Positions 8,815-21,800 of a stretch of 64,000 nt of DNA are shown in pieces. Origin of the DNA: CAYWBU01 sp942491525. GTDB taxonomy: Bacteria > Desulfobacterota > Desulfomonilia > UBA1062. Where the stretch lies: contig CALOBW010000030.1 in assembly GCA_942491525.1 (NCBI GenBank), positions 448,292 through 512,291 on the forward strand. Direction: 5' to 3'. The notes under the pieces were generated by a model. It saw only the letters and a list, made by a program, of their open reading frames with translations. It was not told the DNA's origin and did not search any database. Numbering within the stretch: position 1 is the first letter of the stretch; each line of letters opens with the position of its first letter. Both the position numbers and the translations under genes were made by a program.

Positions 8815-11565
8815 ATGAACCAATTTGCAGAAGGACAACGCTGGATCAGCGAAATGGAACCGGAACTGGGCCTCGGCATTGTTATCAGCCAGGCCGCCCG
8901 CCGGGTGAAACTCTTCTTCCCGGCCTCAAACATCATCCGTGAATATATGCAGGACGCCGCCCCCATCAAAAGGGTCGAGTTCGGCGCCGGCGAAACCATC
9001 TCAACCCGCGAAGGCCAGCGCCTGACGGTCGACAGCATCGATGAGGTTGACGGTCTGCTGGTCTACAACTGCGCCGGCCGCGCAGTGCCCGAGAGCGAAC
9101 TGAGCGACGTGCTCAGCACCAGCTCGCCCCACAAGCGCCTGCTCAAGGGCCGCCTCGACACCCCGGGGCTCTTCGAGCTGCGCCGCCAGGCCCTGCAGTA
9201 CCAGCAGAGCTTTGCCGAGTTCAAGGGACTGCTGGGTGGCCGCATCAGCCTGATTCCGCACCAGCTCTACATCGCCCATGAGGTCTCCCAGCGCCAGCTG
9301 CCGCGCGTGCTGCTGGCCGACGAGGTAGGACTGGGCAAGACCATCGAGGCCTGCCTGATCCTGCACCGCCTGCTGATCAGTGGACGCATCAACCGCGTGC
9401 TGATCATGGTGCCCGACGCCCTGCTGCACCAGTGGCTGGTCGAGCTGCTCAGACGCTTCAACCTGACCTTCAAGATTTTCAGCGACGAGTATGCGGCCCA
9501 GGCCGACGGCAATCCCTTCCTCGAGGACCAGCTCTACCTGGCCAGCCCCAACCTGCTCTGCGGCGACCCGCGTTACGCCCAGGCCGTGCTCGAGGCCGGC
9601 TGGGACATGCTGATCGTGGATGAGGCCCACCACATCGAGGAGGGCAGCGCAGCTTACGAGCTGGTGCGGCAATTAAGCCAGCGGACCCCGCGCCTGCTGC
9701 TGCTGACCGCCACCCCGGAGCAGGCCGGCGAGGAGAAGCACTTTGCGCGCCTCAGACTGCTGGACGAGGCCCGCTTCTTTAACTTTGAGGCCTTCAAGAG
9801 CGACAACTCCCAGCTGGGCTCCATGGCGACCCTGGCCAGAAAACTGATCGACGGCATCCCCATGACTGAAGCCGAGATGGACTCGATCTCCGACATTATC
9901 ATTCCCGAGCAGCGCCCGGCCCTGGCCGAAGGCATCCTGGAGGCCGACGACAAGGATGAGCTGCTGGGCGACCTGCTCGACCGCCACGGCCCGGGCCGCG
10001 TCATCTTCCGCAACACCCGGGCGGCCATCAAGGGCTTCCCCAGACGCATCGCCTGCCTGCACGCCCTGGATGCGCCGGCAGAGCTGCTGACCAAACTGCG
10101 CCATGAGTTCAGAGACGACATGCAGCCCCAGGGCACGGCTTACGACCTGAGCGGCGATCCGCGCGTGCGCCAGCTGGCTTCCATGCTGCGCGAGGGCCAG
10201 GATAAGATCCTGCTGATCTGCCGCACCAGGCAGAAGGCCCTGGCCATCGAGGCCGCCCTGATGAAGGAGATCAGGGTCAAGTGCGCCCTCTTCCACGAGG
10301 ATATGAGCATCCTGCAGCGCGACCGCAACGCGGCCTGGTTTGCCGAAGAGGACGGCGCCCAGCTGCTGATCTGCTCCGAGATCGGCAGCGAGGGCCGCAA
10401 CTTCCAGTTCGCCCACCAGCTCTTCCTCTTTGACCTGCCGCCCGACCCCGAACTGCTCGAGCAGCGCATCGGGCGCCTGGACCGCATCGGTCAGACAAAA
10501 GAGATCCAGCTGCACATCCCCTTCATCAAGGGTTCGGCCCAGGAGGCCTTCGTGCGCTGGTACCATGAGGCCCTGGACGCCTTCGAGAGCCACCTGCCCT
10601 GCGGCGAGGCCCTCTTCAGCGAGTTCGGCGCTTCAATTCAGGAGGTCGCCATATCCGACTCCGGCGCCAGACTCGAAAAACTGATTGAACAGAGCCGCAG
10701 CCGCCGCGAGCAACTGAGCAGCGAGCTGGAGAGCGGCCGCGACCGCCTGCTGGAGATGGGCTCCTGCCGCCCGGACCTGGCCCGCGACATCAGCCGGACC
10801 ATCCATGCCATCGACAGCAACTCGGCCCTGGAGGAGTTCATGCTCAAGGTCTTCGACTACTTCTCCATCGAGGCCGAACCGGCCGGTCCCCGGTCATACA
10901 TCCTGACCCCGGACGAGCAGCTGATCGACGCCTTCCCCTTTGTCAAGGCCGATGGCATGACCATCACCTTTGACCGCGCCCAGGCCACGGCCCGCGAAGA
11001 GGTCGACTTCCTGACCTGGGACCACCCCATGGTCAGCGGCGCCATCGAGCTGCTGCTGGGCACCCAGAAGGGTTCGGCCTGCCTGGCCCTGCTGCCCTCC
11101 AAGGAGCAGCCGGCCGTCATCCTGGAGGCGGTCTTCGCCCTGGAGTGCATCGGTCAGCTGGATGCCGGCCGCTTCCTGCCCGACTATCCGCTCAGCATCT
11201 GCATCGACCATGCGGAAAACGAGATCGAGGCTGAGTTCAGGAGCAGCGATCTCAAACTGCCGGCCGAGAACATCACCCCGATCCTGACCCGCAAGCTCAA
11301 GAAGCTGCTGCCCAAGATGGTCAAGCAGGCCTGCGAGAGTGCCGAAGCCCAGCTCGAGGAGATCGTCGCAGCAGCCACCGCCAGGATGCAGCATGAACTG
11401 GAGCATGAGCTGAAGCGCCTGCAGAGCCTGGCCCGGGTCAACCCGCTGATCAGCGCGGCCGAGCTGGAGGCCGCCGCAGCCGAGATCGAGCAGTTCACCG
11501 CCCAGCTCAGCGAGACCCGCTGCCGCCTGGATTCGGTGCGGGTCATCTTCAGGGGCGCCCTCTAA
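8815..11565 (+). CDS. rapA: RapA-like RNA polymerase-associated SNF2 ATPase
   Basis: This 916-residue protein has the layout of E. coli RapA (968 aa), which binds RNA polymerase and recycles it by SWI2/SNF2-type ATP hydrolysis. An N-terminal Tudor-like region (about 1-115; GQRWISEMEPELGLGIVI) precedes helicase motifs: I, LADEVGLGKTIEA with the lysine of GLGKT at about residue 175; II, DEAH at 269-272; III, LLLLTATPEQ at about 296; and in the second lobe SEIGSEGRNFQFAHQLFLFD and QRIGRLDRIGQTKEIQLHIP (motifs V and VI). The C-terminal 350 residues match the RapA-specific region in length and helical, acidic character. It is a single-gene unit: promoter-like elements lie directly upstream and a terminator directly follows. 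Confidence 0.92.
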   Translation: MNQFAEGQRWISEMEPELGLGIVISQAARRVKLFFPASNIIREYMQDAAPIKRVEFGAGETISTREGQRLTVDSIDEVDGLLVYNCAGRAVPESELSDVLSTSSPHKRLLKGRLDTPGLFELRRQALQYQQSFAEFKGLLGGRISLIPHQLYIAHEVSQRQLPRVLLADEVGLGKTIEACLILHRLLISGRINRVLIMVPDALLHQWLVELLRRFNLTFKIFSDEYAAQADGNPFLEDQLYLASPNLLCGDPRYAQAVLEAGWDMLIVDEAHHIEEGSAAYELVRQLSQRTPRLLLLTATPEQAGEEKHFARLRLLDEARFFNFEAFKSDNSQLGSMATLARKLIDGIPMTEAEMDSISDIIIPEQRPALAEGILEADDKDELLGDLLDRHGPGRVIFRNTRAAIKGFPRRIACLHALDAPAELLTKLRHEFRDDMQPQGTAYDLSGDPRVRQLASMLREGQDKILLICRTRQKALAIEAALMKEIRVKCALFHEDMSILQRDRNAAWFAEEDGAQLLICSEIGSEGRNFQFAHQLFLFDLPPDPELLEQRIGRLDRIGQTKEIQLHIPFIKGSAQEAFVRWYHEALDAFESHLPCGEALFSEFGASIQEVAISDSGARLEKLIEQSRSRREQLSSELESGRDRLLEMGSCRPDLARDISRTIHAIDSNSALEEFMLKVFDYFSIEAEPAGPRSYILTPDEQLIDAFPFVKADGMTITFDRAQATAREEVDFLTWDHPMVSGAIELLLGTQKGSACLALLPSKEQPAVILEAVFALECIGQLDAGRFLPDYPLSICIDHAENEIEAEFRSSDLKLPAENITPILTRKLKKLLPKMVKQACESAEAQLEEIVAAATARMQHELEHELKRLQSLARVNPLISAAELEAAAAEIEQFTAQLSETRCRLDSVRVIFRGAL

Positions 11566-11576
11566 CAGCCTCTCCT

Positions 11577-11620
11577 AAATGGCGGGCTGCCTTGAATCGG
11601 GCAGGCCGCCATTTATTTTT
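11577..11620 (+). terminator. Rho-independent terminator of rapA, overlapping the next gene's promoter
   Basis: AAATGGCGGGCTGCC (11577-11591) pairs with GGCAGGCCGCCATTT (11600-11614; one mismatch) and ends in ATTTTT. The same stretch contains TTGAAT (11592-11597), a 16-bp spacer and TATTTT (11614-11619), a promoter-like pair that ends 7 nt before the kinase ATG at 11627. An earlier in-frame ATG at 11579 falls within the hairpin and is therefore unlikely to be used. Confidence 0.75.
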
Positions 11621-11626
11621 AGACAG

Positions 11627-14600
11627 ATGGCTAAACGATGGTTCCTCATCATCTGTCTGCTCCTGATCGGCGGCTGCCGGCAGCAGGATACGCTCTCGCT
11701 GGAGGAGCGCGCCTGGCTGAACGAGCATGACGGCCAGATCATCCTGGCCATGGAGCCGGGCTACCCGCCCTTCTCATTCTTCGATGATGACGGCCAGTTC
11801 AAGGGCCTGGCCGTGGACTACATCAAGCGCATCGAGGCACGCCTGGGATTCAGATTCAAACGCGTGCCGTATGATAAGCTCAGCAGCATCCTCAATGATG
11901 CCCAGCTGGGCCGGGTGGACGTGGTCAATGCAGTCAGCCGGACCCCGGAACGCTCGGAGTATCTCAACTTCACCGAGCCCTTCATCAAAATCCCCAGCGT
12001 CATCATCGTCACCCGCGCCCCGGGCATCAGCGAACTTAATCCTGAAGAGATGCGCGACATGCTGATCGCGGTCGGCGAAGGCTATGCCGCCACCGAATAT
12101 CTCAAGAGCCGCTACGACTACCTGAGTTTCGATCCGGTGCCCGATGACCGCGAGGCGCTGCTCAAGGTCGCCATGGGCAACGCGGATGCCGCCATCGTGG
12201 ATCTGGCCGCGGCATCCTATCACATCCAGAACGAGGGCATCACCAATCTGCGCCTGGTGGGCAGCGTCGGTTTCGAGTACCAGCTGGCCATCGGCAGCCG
12301 CAAAGATCTGCCGATGCTGGGCAATATCATCACTAAGGGTCTGAGCACCATCCCCCAGCGCGAACGTGATGAGATCTACCGCAAGTGGATCCACCTGGAG
12401 TATAAACGCTTCTATCAGGAGGAGCTCTTCTGGGTGACCGGCGGCAGCCTGGCCGCCCTGACCGTCCTTGTCCTGCTGGTGATCATCTTCTGGAACCGGG
12501 CCCTCAGGCACGCCGTGGCGCAGAAGACCGAAGAGCTCAAGTGCAGCCGCGAGAAGTACCGCGAGCTGGTCCAGAACGCCGACAGCATCATCGTGCGCAC
12601 CAACAGCCAGGGCGAAATCACCTTCTTCAACGAGTACGCCGAAAAAGTTTTCGGCTACAGCCAGGCCGAAATCCTGGGCCGCAACATCATGAACAGCATC
12701 GTACCGCCCCAGGAGAGCAGCGGCCGCGACCTGCAGAGCATAATCGATGAACTCTTCCGCCACCCCGAAAAACACAGCCACAGCATCAATGAAAATATCT
12801 GCAAAGACGGCCACCTGATCTGGGTCTCCTGGCACAACCGGGTGATCAGAAACCCGCAGGGCGATTTCGAGGGTCTTTTAAGCATCGGCACCGACATCAG
12901 CGAGCAGAAACGGGCCCAGGATGCGCTGCGCGAAAGCGAGCAGCGCCTGCGCATGCTGGGGGCCAACCTGCCCTCGGCCATGCTCTACCAGGTCGTCATG
13001 CAGGCCGACGGCAGCCGCAAATTCAGCTATGTCAGCGACAATGTCAGAAACATCAATCAGGTTGAGGCCCAGGAGGTCATCAATGACCCCAGGGTGCTCT
13101 ACAACCAGATCGCACCCTCGATGCTGCCGGGGCTGATAAGCGCCGAAGAGGAGTCCCGGCGCACCATGAGCACCTTCCGCCAGGAGGTTCTCTTCAACCT
13201 GCCCGACGGCCAGCAGCGCTGGTTCCTGCTCTCATCCACGCCCCATGAAGTGAACCAGGGCTGCGTGGCCTGGGACGGCATCCAGATCGACATCACCGAC
13301 CGCAAGCTGGCCCTGCTTGAGCTGGCTGAGAGCCAGCGCATGCTGGCAACCCTGATGAGCAACCTGCCCGGCATGGCCTACCGCTGCCGCAACGACAATC
13401 ACTGGACCATGGAGTTCATCAGCGAGGGCTGCCGCGAGGTGACCGGCTACGCACCCTCAGCGCTGCTCAACAACAGCCAGCTGGCCTATGCTGACCTGAT
13501 CGCCCCCGACGACCGGGAGATGGTCTGGAACACCATCCAGAAGGCCCTGAGCAAGGGCCGGGCCTTCACCATCACCTACCGCATCATCCGCTTAGACGGC
13601 GAGCAGCGCTGGGTCTGGGAGAAGGGGCGCGGGGTCTTTGACGCCGACGGCAACCTGCAGGCGCTGGAGGGATTCATCTCCGACATCACCAAGAGAAAGC
13701 TGGCCGAGGACAGCCTGCGCCGGGAGAAAGATTTCAACGAATCCCTGATCCAGAGCTCGCCGACCTTCTTCGTCACCATCAACAACAGGGGCCAGACCAT
13801 GATGATGAACCGGGCCATGCTGAACGCGCTGGGCTACAGCCTGGAAGAGGTGCTGCAACAGGACTACCTGCAGACCTTCGTGCCCGCCGAGGACCGCGAG
13901 ATGCTCAAACATGTTTTCGACGCAATCGTCACCCAGCGCCAATCGACCGTCAACGAGAACCGCGTGCTGGCCAAGGACGGCCGCGAACTGCTGGTGGAGT
14001 GGCACGGCCAGCCGGTCTTCGACGACCGGGACAACTTCGAGTTCTTCTTCGGCGTCGGCATCGACATCAGCGAACGCAAGCGGCTGCAGGAGACCATGAT
14101 CCAGACCGAGAAGATGATGAGCGTGGGCGGGCTGGCCGCCGGCATGGCCCACGAGATCAACAATCCGCTGGCCGGCATCATGCAGAATGTGCAGGTGCTG
14201 CAGAACCGCCTCAATCCGGAACTCAAGAAGAACCAGGAGTGCGCGGCCAAGTGCGGCACCCACATGGACATGATCCAGTGCTACATGGAGTCGCGCGGGC
14301 TGCTGAAGATGCTCGAGAGCCTCAACCAGACCGGACAGCGCGCCGCCCAGGTGGTCAACAACATGCTCTCATTCAGCCGCAAGTCCGAAGGCCAGGTGCT
14401 GCCCGAAGATCTGGCGCGGCTGGTCGACAGCACCATTGATCTGGCGGCCAACGACTATGACCTCAAGAAGCACTACGACTTCCGCCACATCAAGATCCAG
14501 CGCATCTATGAGGAGCTGCCGAGCGTGCCCTGCGAAGCCAGCAAGATCCAGCAGGTGATCCTGAATCTGCTCAAAAACGGCGCCCAGGCCATGGTGGGCC

Positions 14601-14866
14601 GCGCCAAGCCGACCTTTACCATCCGACTCAAAGCCGAGCAGAATATGGCAGTGCTGATCGTTGAGGACAACGGCCCCGGCATGAGCGACGAGATCCGCCG
14701 GCGCATCTTCGAGCCCTTCTTCACCACCAAAGAGAAGGGCGTGGGCACCGGCCTAGGCCTCTCGGTCTCCTACTTCATCATCACCGAAGACCATCACGGC
14801 AGCATGGAGGTGGAGTCAGCCCCGGGGCGCGGCACACGCTTTATCGTCAGACTGCCCCTTCCTTGA
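11627..14866 (+). CDS. Sensor histidine kinase 1: lipobox/SBP_bac_3, TM, four PAS, kinase
   Basis: This 1079-residue membrane sensor is the first of five in tandem. MAKRWFLIICLLLIGGC is a lipobox-type signal; residues about 25-250 are a periplasmic solute-binding (SBP_bac_3) domain (MEPGYPPFSFFDDDGQFKG); one membrane segment lies at about 268-292 (SLAALTVLVLLVIIFW). Four PAS domains follow (about 305-420, 430-555, 560-690, 695-815), each ending in a DIS/DIT-x-RK linker. The kinase core has H842 in MAHEINNPLAG, a lengthened hairpin with Cys residues, the N box NLLKNGAQAM, VEDNGPGM and GTGLGLSVSYFI. No receiver domain is present. The start at 11627 is chosen because the upstream ATG lies in the rapA terminator. 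It probably senses a small amino-acid-like ligand; the partner regulator is not encoded here. Confidence 0.9.
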   Translation: MAKRWFLIICLLLIGGCRQQDTLSLEERAWLNEHDGQIILAMEPGYPPFSFFDDDGQFKGLAVDYIKRIEARLGFRFKRVPYDKLSSILNDAQLGRVDVVNAVSRTPERSEYLNFTEPFIKIPSVIIVTRAPGISELNPEEMRDMLIAVGEGYAATEYLKSRYDYLSFDPVPDDREALLKVAMGNADAAIVDLAAASYHIQNEGITNLRLVGSVGFEYQLAIGSRKDLPMLGNIITKGLSTIPQRERDEIYRKWIHLEYKRFYQEELFWVTGGSLAALTVLVLLVIIFWNRALRHAVAQKTEELKCSREKYRELVQNADSIIVRTNSQGEITFFNEYAEKVFGYSQAEILGRNIMNSIVPPQESSGRDLQSIIDELFRHPEKHSHSINENICKDGHLIWVSWHNRVIRNPQGDFEGLLSIGTDISEQKRAQDALRESEQRLRMLGANLPSAMLYQVVMQADGSRKFSYVSDNVRNINQVEAQEVINDPRVLYNQIAPSMLPGLISAEEESRRTMSTFRQEVLFNLPDGQQRWFLLSSTPHEVNQGCVAWDGIQIDITDRKLALLELAESQRMLATLMSNLPGMAYRCRNDNHWTMEFISEGCREVTGYAPSALLNNSQLAYADLIAPDDREMVWNTIQKALSKGRAFTITYRIIRLDGEQRWVWEKGRGVFDADGNLQALEGFISDITKRKLAEDSLRREKDFNESLIQSSPTFFVTINNRGQTMMMNRAMLNALGYSLEEVLQQDYLQTFVPAEDREMLKHVFDAIVTQRQSTVNENRVLAKDGRELLVEWHGQPVFDDRDNFEFFFGVGIDISERKRLQETMIQTEKMMSVGGLAAGMAHEINNPLAGIMQNVQVLQNRLNPELKKNQECAAKCGTHMDMIQCYMESRGLLKMLESLNQTGQRAAQVVNNMLSFSRKSEGQVLPEDLARLVDSTIDLAANDYDLKKHYDFRHIKIQRIYEELPSVPCEASKIQQVILNLLKNGAQAMVGRAKPTFTIRLKAEQNMAVLIVEDNGPGMSDEIRRRIFEPFFTTKEKGVGTGLGLSVSYFIITEDHHGSMEVESAPGRGTRFIVRLPLP

Positions 14867-14894
14867 GCGCCATCCGCACTTATTCTTTATCAAT

Positions 14895-16920
14895 ATGCTT
14901 AAACGCTGCCTGTTACTGACCATAGCCATGCTTGGCGCCTGCCTGCTGCAGGCGGACCCCCTGATCGTGCGGGGTGACAGCAACTACCCGCCTTATGAAT
15001 TTCTGGATGAAGACGGCCAGCCCGACGGCTTCAACGTGGAGATGATGCGGGCCGTGGCCGAGGTGATGGGCCTGGAAATTGAAATCAGCCTGGGTCCCTG
15101 GCTGGAGGTGCGCAGCGCCCTGGAAAACGGCGAGATCGACATCCTGACCGGCATGTACTACTCCGAGACCCGCGATCTGAGCGTGGACTTCTCCAGCCCC
15201 CACATCGTTGTTTCCCACTCCGTCTTCGTGCGCCGCGGCAGCCGTTTCAACGAGTTCAGGGATCTGCGCAACACCGAGATCATTGTCCAGCAGGGCGACA
15301 TCATGCACGATTTCGCCAAACAGAACAACATCTTCAGCCGCATCATCACCGTCGAGAATCAGGCCGACGCCCTGCGGCTGCTGGCCTCGGGCCAACATGA
15401 TGCAGCCCTGCTGGCCAAACTGCAGGGGCTCTACACCGTCCGCCAGCTGAAACTGAACAATCTCGAAACAACCGGGCCGCCCATCGAACCGCGCAAATAC
15501 TGCTTCGCGGTGCGCGAGGGCGATCAGGCCCTGCTGATCAAACTTAACGAGGGGCTGAGCATCCTGACCGCATCCGGCAGATATGAGGAGATCTACCAGA
15601 AGTGGTTCGGCCTGAACGAGCGCGAAGAGCTCATGCGCAAGCTGATCAGCTACGGCCTGAAAACAATCGTCCCGCTGCTGATCCTGCTGCTGCTGGCCTT
15701 TGGCTGGTCCTGGACGCTGGAGAGGCGCATCAAACAGAAGACCGCCTCGCTCAAGGAGAGTCAGCGCAAGCTCAAGACCCTCATGGCCAACCTGCCCGGC
15801 ATGGCCTACCGCTGCAAGAACGATCCCGGCTGGAGCATGCTCTTCATCAGCGACGGCTGTTTTGAGATCACCGGCTACAGGGCCAGCGAACTGATCGAAG
15901 GCAGCAGCATCTCCTACGGCGAACTGATCCATCCCGAGGACCGCAATCTGGTCTGGGACAACATCCAGCTGGCCCTCTCCAAAAATGAACCCTACACCCT
16001 GAGCTACCGCATCCGGAACCGTGATGGCGGGATCCACTGGGTCTGGGAGAAGGGCCGCGCGATCAGCGACGAAGACGGCAACATCCTGGCGCTGGAGGGC
16101 TTTGCCACCGACATCACGGAACGCAAGCAGATGGAGGAGATGATGATCCAGTCCGAGAAGATGCTCAGCGTGGGCGGACTGGCCGCCGGCATGGCCCATG
16201 AGATCAACAACCCCCTGGCCGGCATCCTGCAGAACCTGCAGGTGATCAACAACCGCATCCGGCCGGATAACGAGAAGAACCGCCAGATCGCCCAGGAGTG
16301 CAACATCTCGATTGATGACCTCTACTGCTATCTGGAGCGCCGCGGCCTGCTCTCCATGTTTGACAATATTGCCAGCAGCAGCCAGCGCGCCGCCCAGATC
16401 GTCGGCAACATGCTGGCCTTCAGCCGCAAATCCGACGGCAACCTGAGGCACGAGAACCTGGCCCGCCTGCTCGACACGACCATCGACCTGGCGGCCAACG
16501 AATATGATCTCAAGAAGCACTACGATTTCAAGAAGATCAAAATAATTCGCAACTACCAGGAGCTGCCCGCGGTCAGCTGCCAGGCCGGCAAGATCCAGCA
16601 GGTCATCCTGAACCTGCTCAAGAATGCGGCTCAGGCCATGACCGAGGCCGGCACACCCGACCCGCAGATCCGGATCAGACTGGACCGCGATGCTGACATG
16701 GCGCTGATCACGGTGGAGGACAACGGCCCCGGCATGAGCGAGGAGATCCGGCAGCGCATCTTCGAACCCTTCTTCACCACCAAGGAGAACGGCGTCGGCA
16801 CCGGTCTGGGGCTCTCGATCTCCTACTTCATCATCACCGAGGACCACAAGGGCAGCATGCAGGTCGAGTCCCAGCCGGGACAGGGCACCCGCTTCAGCAT
16901 CAGCCTGCCCAGCAGGGAAG

Positions 16921-16937
<17 letters not shown>
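14895..16937 (+). CDS. Sensor histidine kinase 2: SBP_bac_3, TM, PAS, kinase
   Basis: This 680-residue sensor has a signal sequence (MLKRCLLLTIAMLGACLLQA), one periplasmic SBP_bac_3 domain (about 22-245; RGDSNYPPYEFLDEDGQPDG, then ALENGEIDILTGMYYSETRD), a membrane segment at about 255-275 (IVPLLILLLLAFGWSW), one PAS domain (about 290-415) and the kinase core: H435 in MAHEINNPLAG, NLLKNAAQAM, VEDNGPGM and GTGLGLSISYFI. Its PAS (NLPGMAYRCKND) is a close copy of the third PAS of kinase 1, pointing to duplication. It starts 28 nt after kinase 1. Upstream TTATTCTT lies just before the ATG, as it does before kinase 4, and no SD is seen. Its stop overlaps kinase 3. Confidence 0.9.
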
Positions 16938-18773
<1,836 letters not shown>

Positions 18774-18777
<4 letters not shown>

Positions 18778-18801
18778 ACAAGCATGCCGGCAGCTTATTC
18801 T
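18774..18801 (+). promoter_or_regulatory. Candidate internal promoter before kinase 4, leaderless layout
   Basis: TTGAAC (18774-18779), a 16-bp spacer and TATTCT (18796-18801) lie in the 25-nt gap after kinase 3. The ATG at 18809 is 7 nt beyond the -10, and no SD is present. Used this way, the layout favours ATG 18809 over the in-frame ATG at 18803. Confidence 0.45.
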
Positions 18802-18808
18802 TATGAGC

Positions 18809-21800
18809 ATGCGAACTTTACTGACGGGGCTGATCCTCCTTACTCTGGGCTGTACCGAGATCTATTCGCCCCAGGAACAGGCCTGGCTCAATGAGCACGG
18901 CCGCACAATCAGGATAGCCGTAGGCTTCAACGCCCCCCCCTTAAGCTTCATCGACCAGGATGGCCGCTATCGGGGCCTTGAGGCTGACTACCTCAAGCTG
19001 ATTGCCCAGCTGCAGGGCCTGGAGCTTGAGCATGTTCCCGTCAAGACCTGGTCCCAGGCAATCAAACTGCTTGAGAGCGGCGAGATTGATCTGCTGAGTA
19101 TGCAGAGCTCGCCCAGCCGGCTGCAAAAATTCGCCTTCAGCGAGGTCTATGTCCAGACCCCCTATGTGATCATTACGCGGCGCAATTCAGACTTCAGCCT
19201 CAACAGTGACGGGGCAAGCATCGGGGTGCCCCGAGACTACCTCTTCAATGATTATCTGGCGCAGACCCACCCCAAGGTTGAGATCATCACGGTCGATGAT
19301 GACCTCAATGCGCTGCAGTCCGTCAGCAGCGGCCTGCTCAAAGCCTGCGCCGTCAATCAGCCCTATGCAACCCGCCTGATCGAGCAGCACAACCTTGACA
19401 ACCTGAGCATTGCCGGCATGAGCGGATTCGTAAACAAATTATCCTTTGCAACCCGCCGGGACCAGGCGGCCCTGCGCGACATCATAGACCGGGGGCTGAA
19501 GCGCATGCCGCCTCAGCAGCACGATGAGCTCCAGTCACGCTGGCTGGGACTGCAGAACAACCGCCAGCAACCGTCGCTGGCCGCGCCCGTAATCCTGGCC
19601 TCCATCTTAAGTTTTGCCGTCATCATTCTGCTGGTCAGAGGGCTCAACCCGCGGCAGCTGCCCGCCCGGCGCGCCCTGAACTTTTTCAGCGCCATTCTGG
19701 TGATCGGCCTGCTGAGCGCAGCCACGATGCTGCTCTGGCGCCCCCAGAGCGTAAGACTGACCCCGGCAGAACAGGCCTGGCTGGCTGCCAATCAGGGCAG
19801 GATCAGAGCCGCAAAATGTCAGGAGGTGCCGCCGATCGCCTTCACCGACCGCGACGGCGGATATGTGGGCATGGCTGTCGATATCGTCAGGCTGCTCGAA
19901 GAGCGCATCGGTTTCAAAACCGAGCTGATCTGCATTGAGACCTGGGCAGAGACCTACCAGAAGCTATCGAGCGGCGAACTGACCTATACCGTCATGCAGA
20001 ACACCCCCCAGCGCGCAGAGATATTCAGTTTCACCGAACCGATCCTGAACATCCCCAACGTGCTGGTAACCCGCAGCATCAATCAGCAGGAAATCAGGAT
20101 CGCTGACCTCGCAAAGATCAGCGTAACTGCAGATTCACAGCTCGCCAACTACCTGGCCGGGAAATATCCCCAAATCCAGTTGGAGCCGGTTGCCACCTAC
20201 CGCGAAGGGCTGCAGAACGTGGCGCTCGGTCAGAGCGATGTCTTTGCCGGCAACCTGGCCTACATCGTGGCCCTGATAGAGAAACAGGGCATCAGCAACC
20301 TGCGCATCGCCGCCGAGCTCGACTACGATCACACCACGGCCCTGGCAACCCTGAAAGAGAACGAGATCTTCCGCGACATCCTGCAGAAAGGCCTCAACAC
20401 CATCCCGGCCTCCCGGATGGAACAGATCCAGAACCGCTGGCTGCGCATTCAGAAGCCCCCCATCGAACCTGCCAATCTCTACCTGCTTATCCTGATTCTG
20501 CTCGTAATTATCGCACTCATCATCACCGTGACCGCCTGGAACAAAATCCTGAGGTCCCAGGTCCATAAAAAAACGGCCGCCCTGATCGAGAGCCAGAAGC
20601 GCTTCCGCGACCTGGTTGAGAACAGCTCGGACTTGATCTGGGAAATAGATCAGAACGGCAACTACATCTATGTGAATCCTCAATTCCAGACGCTGCTGGG
20701 CTACGCGCCGGACAAGATGCTGAAACACTCGATCTATGATTTTCTGGATCAAGACTACGCCCAGCAGATCACACCGCTCTACCAGGAGCTTATCAGCAGG
20801 CAGCAGCCCTTCAAGCACCTGACCGTAAAGTTCAGGAAGGCCAACGATCAGCTGCTGATCACCGAGTCCAGCGGTGTGCCGTTCATGGACAGCCAGGGCG
20901 TTTTCCAGGGATTCCGCGGCGTCACCCGCGACGTTACCGAACGCCGCCGGGCCGAGGAGGCCCTGCTGATCAGCGAGGAGAACCTGGCCAAGGCCCAGGA
21001 GCTGACCCATCTGGGCAGCTGGGAGTGGGACATTGAGCGCGACTCCATCTTCTGGTCCGAAGAGATGTTCCGCATCTACGGCATCAATCCTGACACCCAA
21101 GACCTCATCGGCGCCGTGCGCTCCATGATCCACCCCGAGGACCTCCAGCAGTATGACCAGGCCATGCAGGCCGGCGGCCACGCCCCCGACTCCATCGAAT
21201 ACCGCATCATCCGGCCCGACGGCAGCAAGCGCACGGTCCAGGCCAAGGCTGAGTTTTCCTACAACAGCGGCGGTCAGCTGGCGCGCATGGTCGGCACGGT
21301 GCAGGACATCACCGAGCGCAAGAAGGCCGAAACCGAGCTGCACCGCCTGCGCAACTACCTGAGCAACATCATCAACTCCATGCCCTCGGTGCTGGTCGGC
21401 GTCGACGTGCAGACCTGCATCACCCAGTGGAACCAGGAGGCCGCCAGACAGACCGGCATCCCGGCCGACGAGGCCCTGGGGCGCCGACTGGAGGATGTCT
21501 TCCCCTACATGGCCGATCAGATCGACAAGATCAGCGAAAGCATCCGCTCGCGCGAGGTGCGCATGGAGACCAAGCTCGGCCGCCAGGCCGACGGCAACCT
21601 GCGCTACGAGGACATCACCATCTTCCCGCTGATCGCCAACGGCGTCCAGGGCGCCGTGATCCGCATCGACGACACCACCGAACGCATCATGTTTGAAGAG
21701 ATGATGATCCAGAGTGAAAAGATGATGAGCGTAGGCGGGCTGGCGGCCGGCATGGCCCATGAGATCAACAACCCGCTGGCCGGCATCCTGCAGAATGTGC

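Noticed and set aside
11579..11626. Upstream start (16 extra residues) for kinase 1
   Set aside because: It would start inside the rapA terminator hairpin and bury the lipobox signal; ATG 11627 gives a normal lipoprotein signal.
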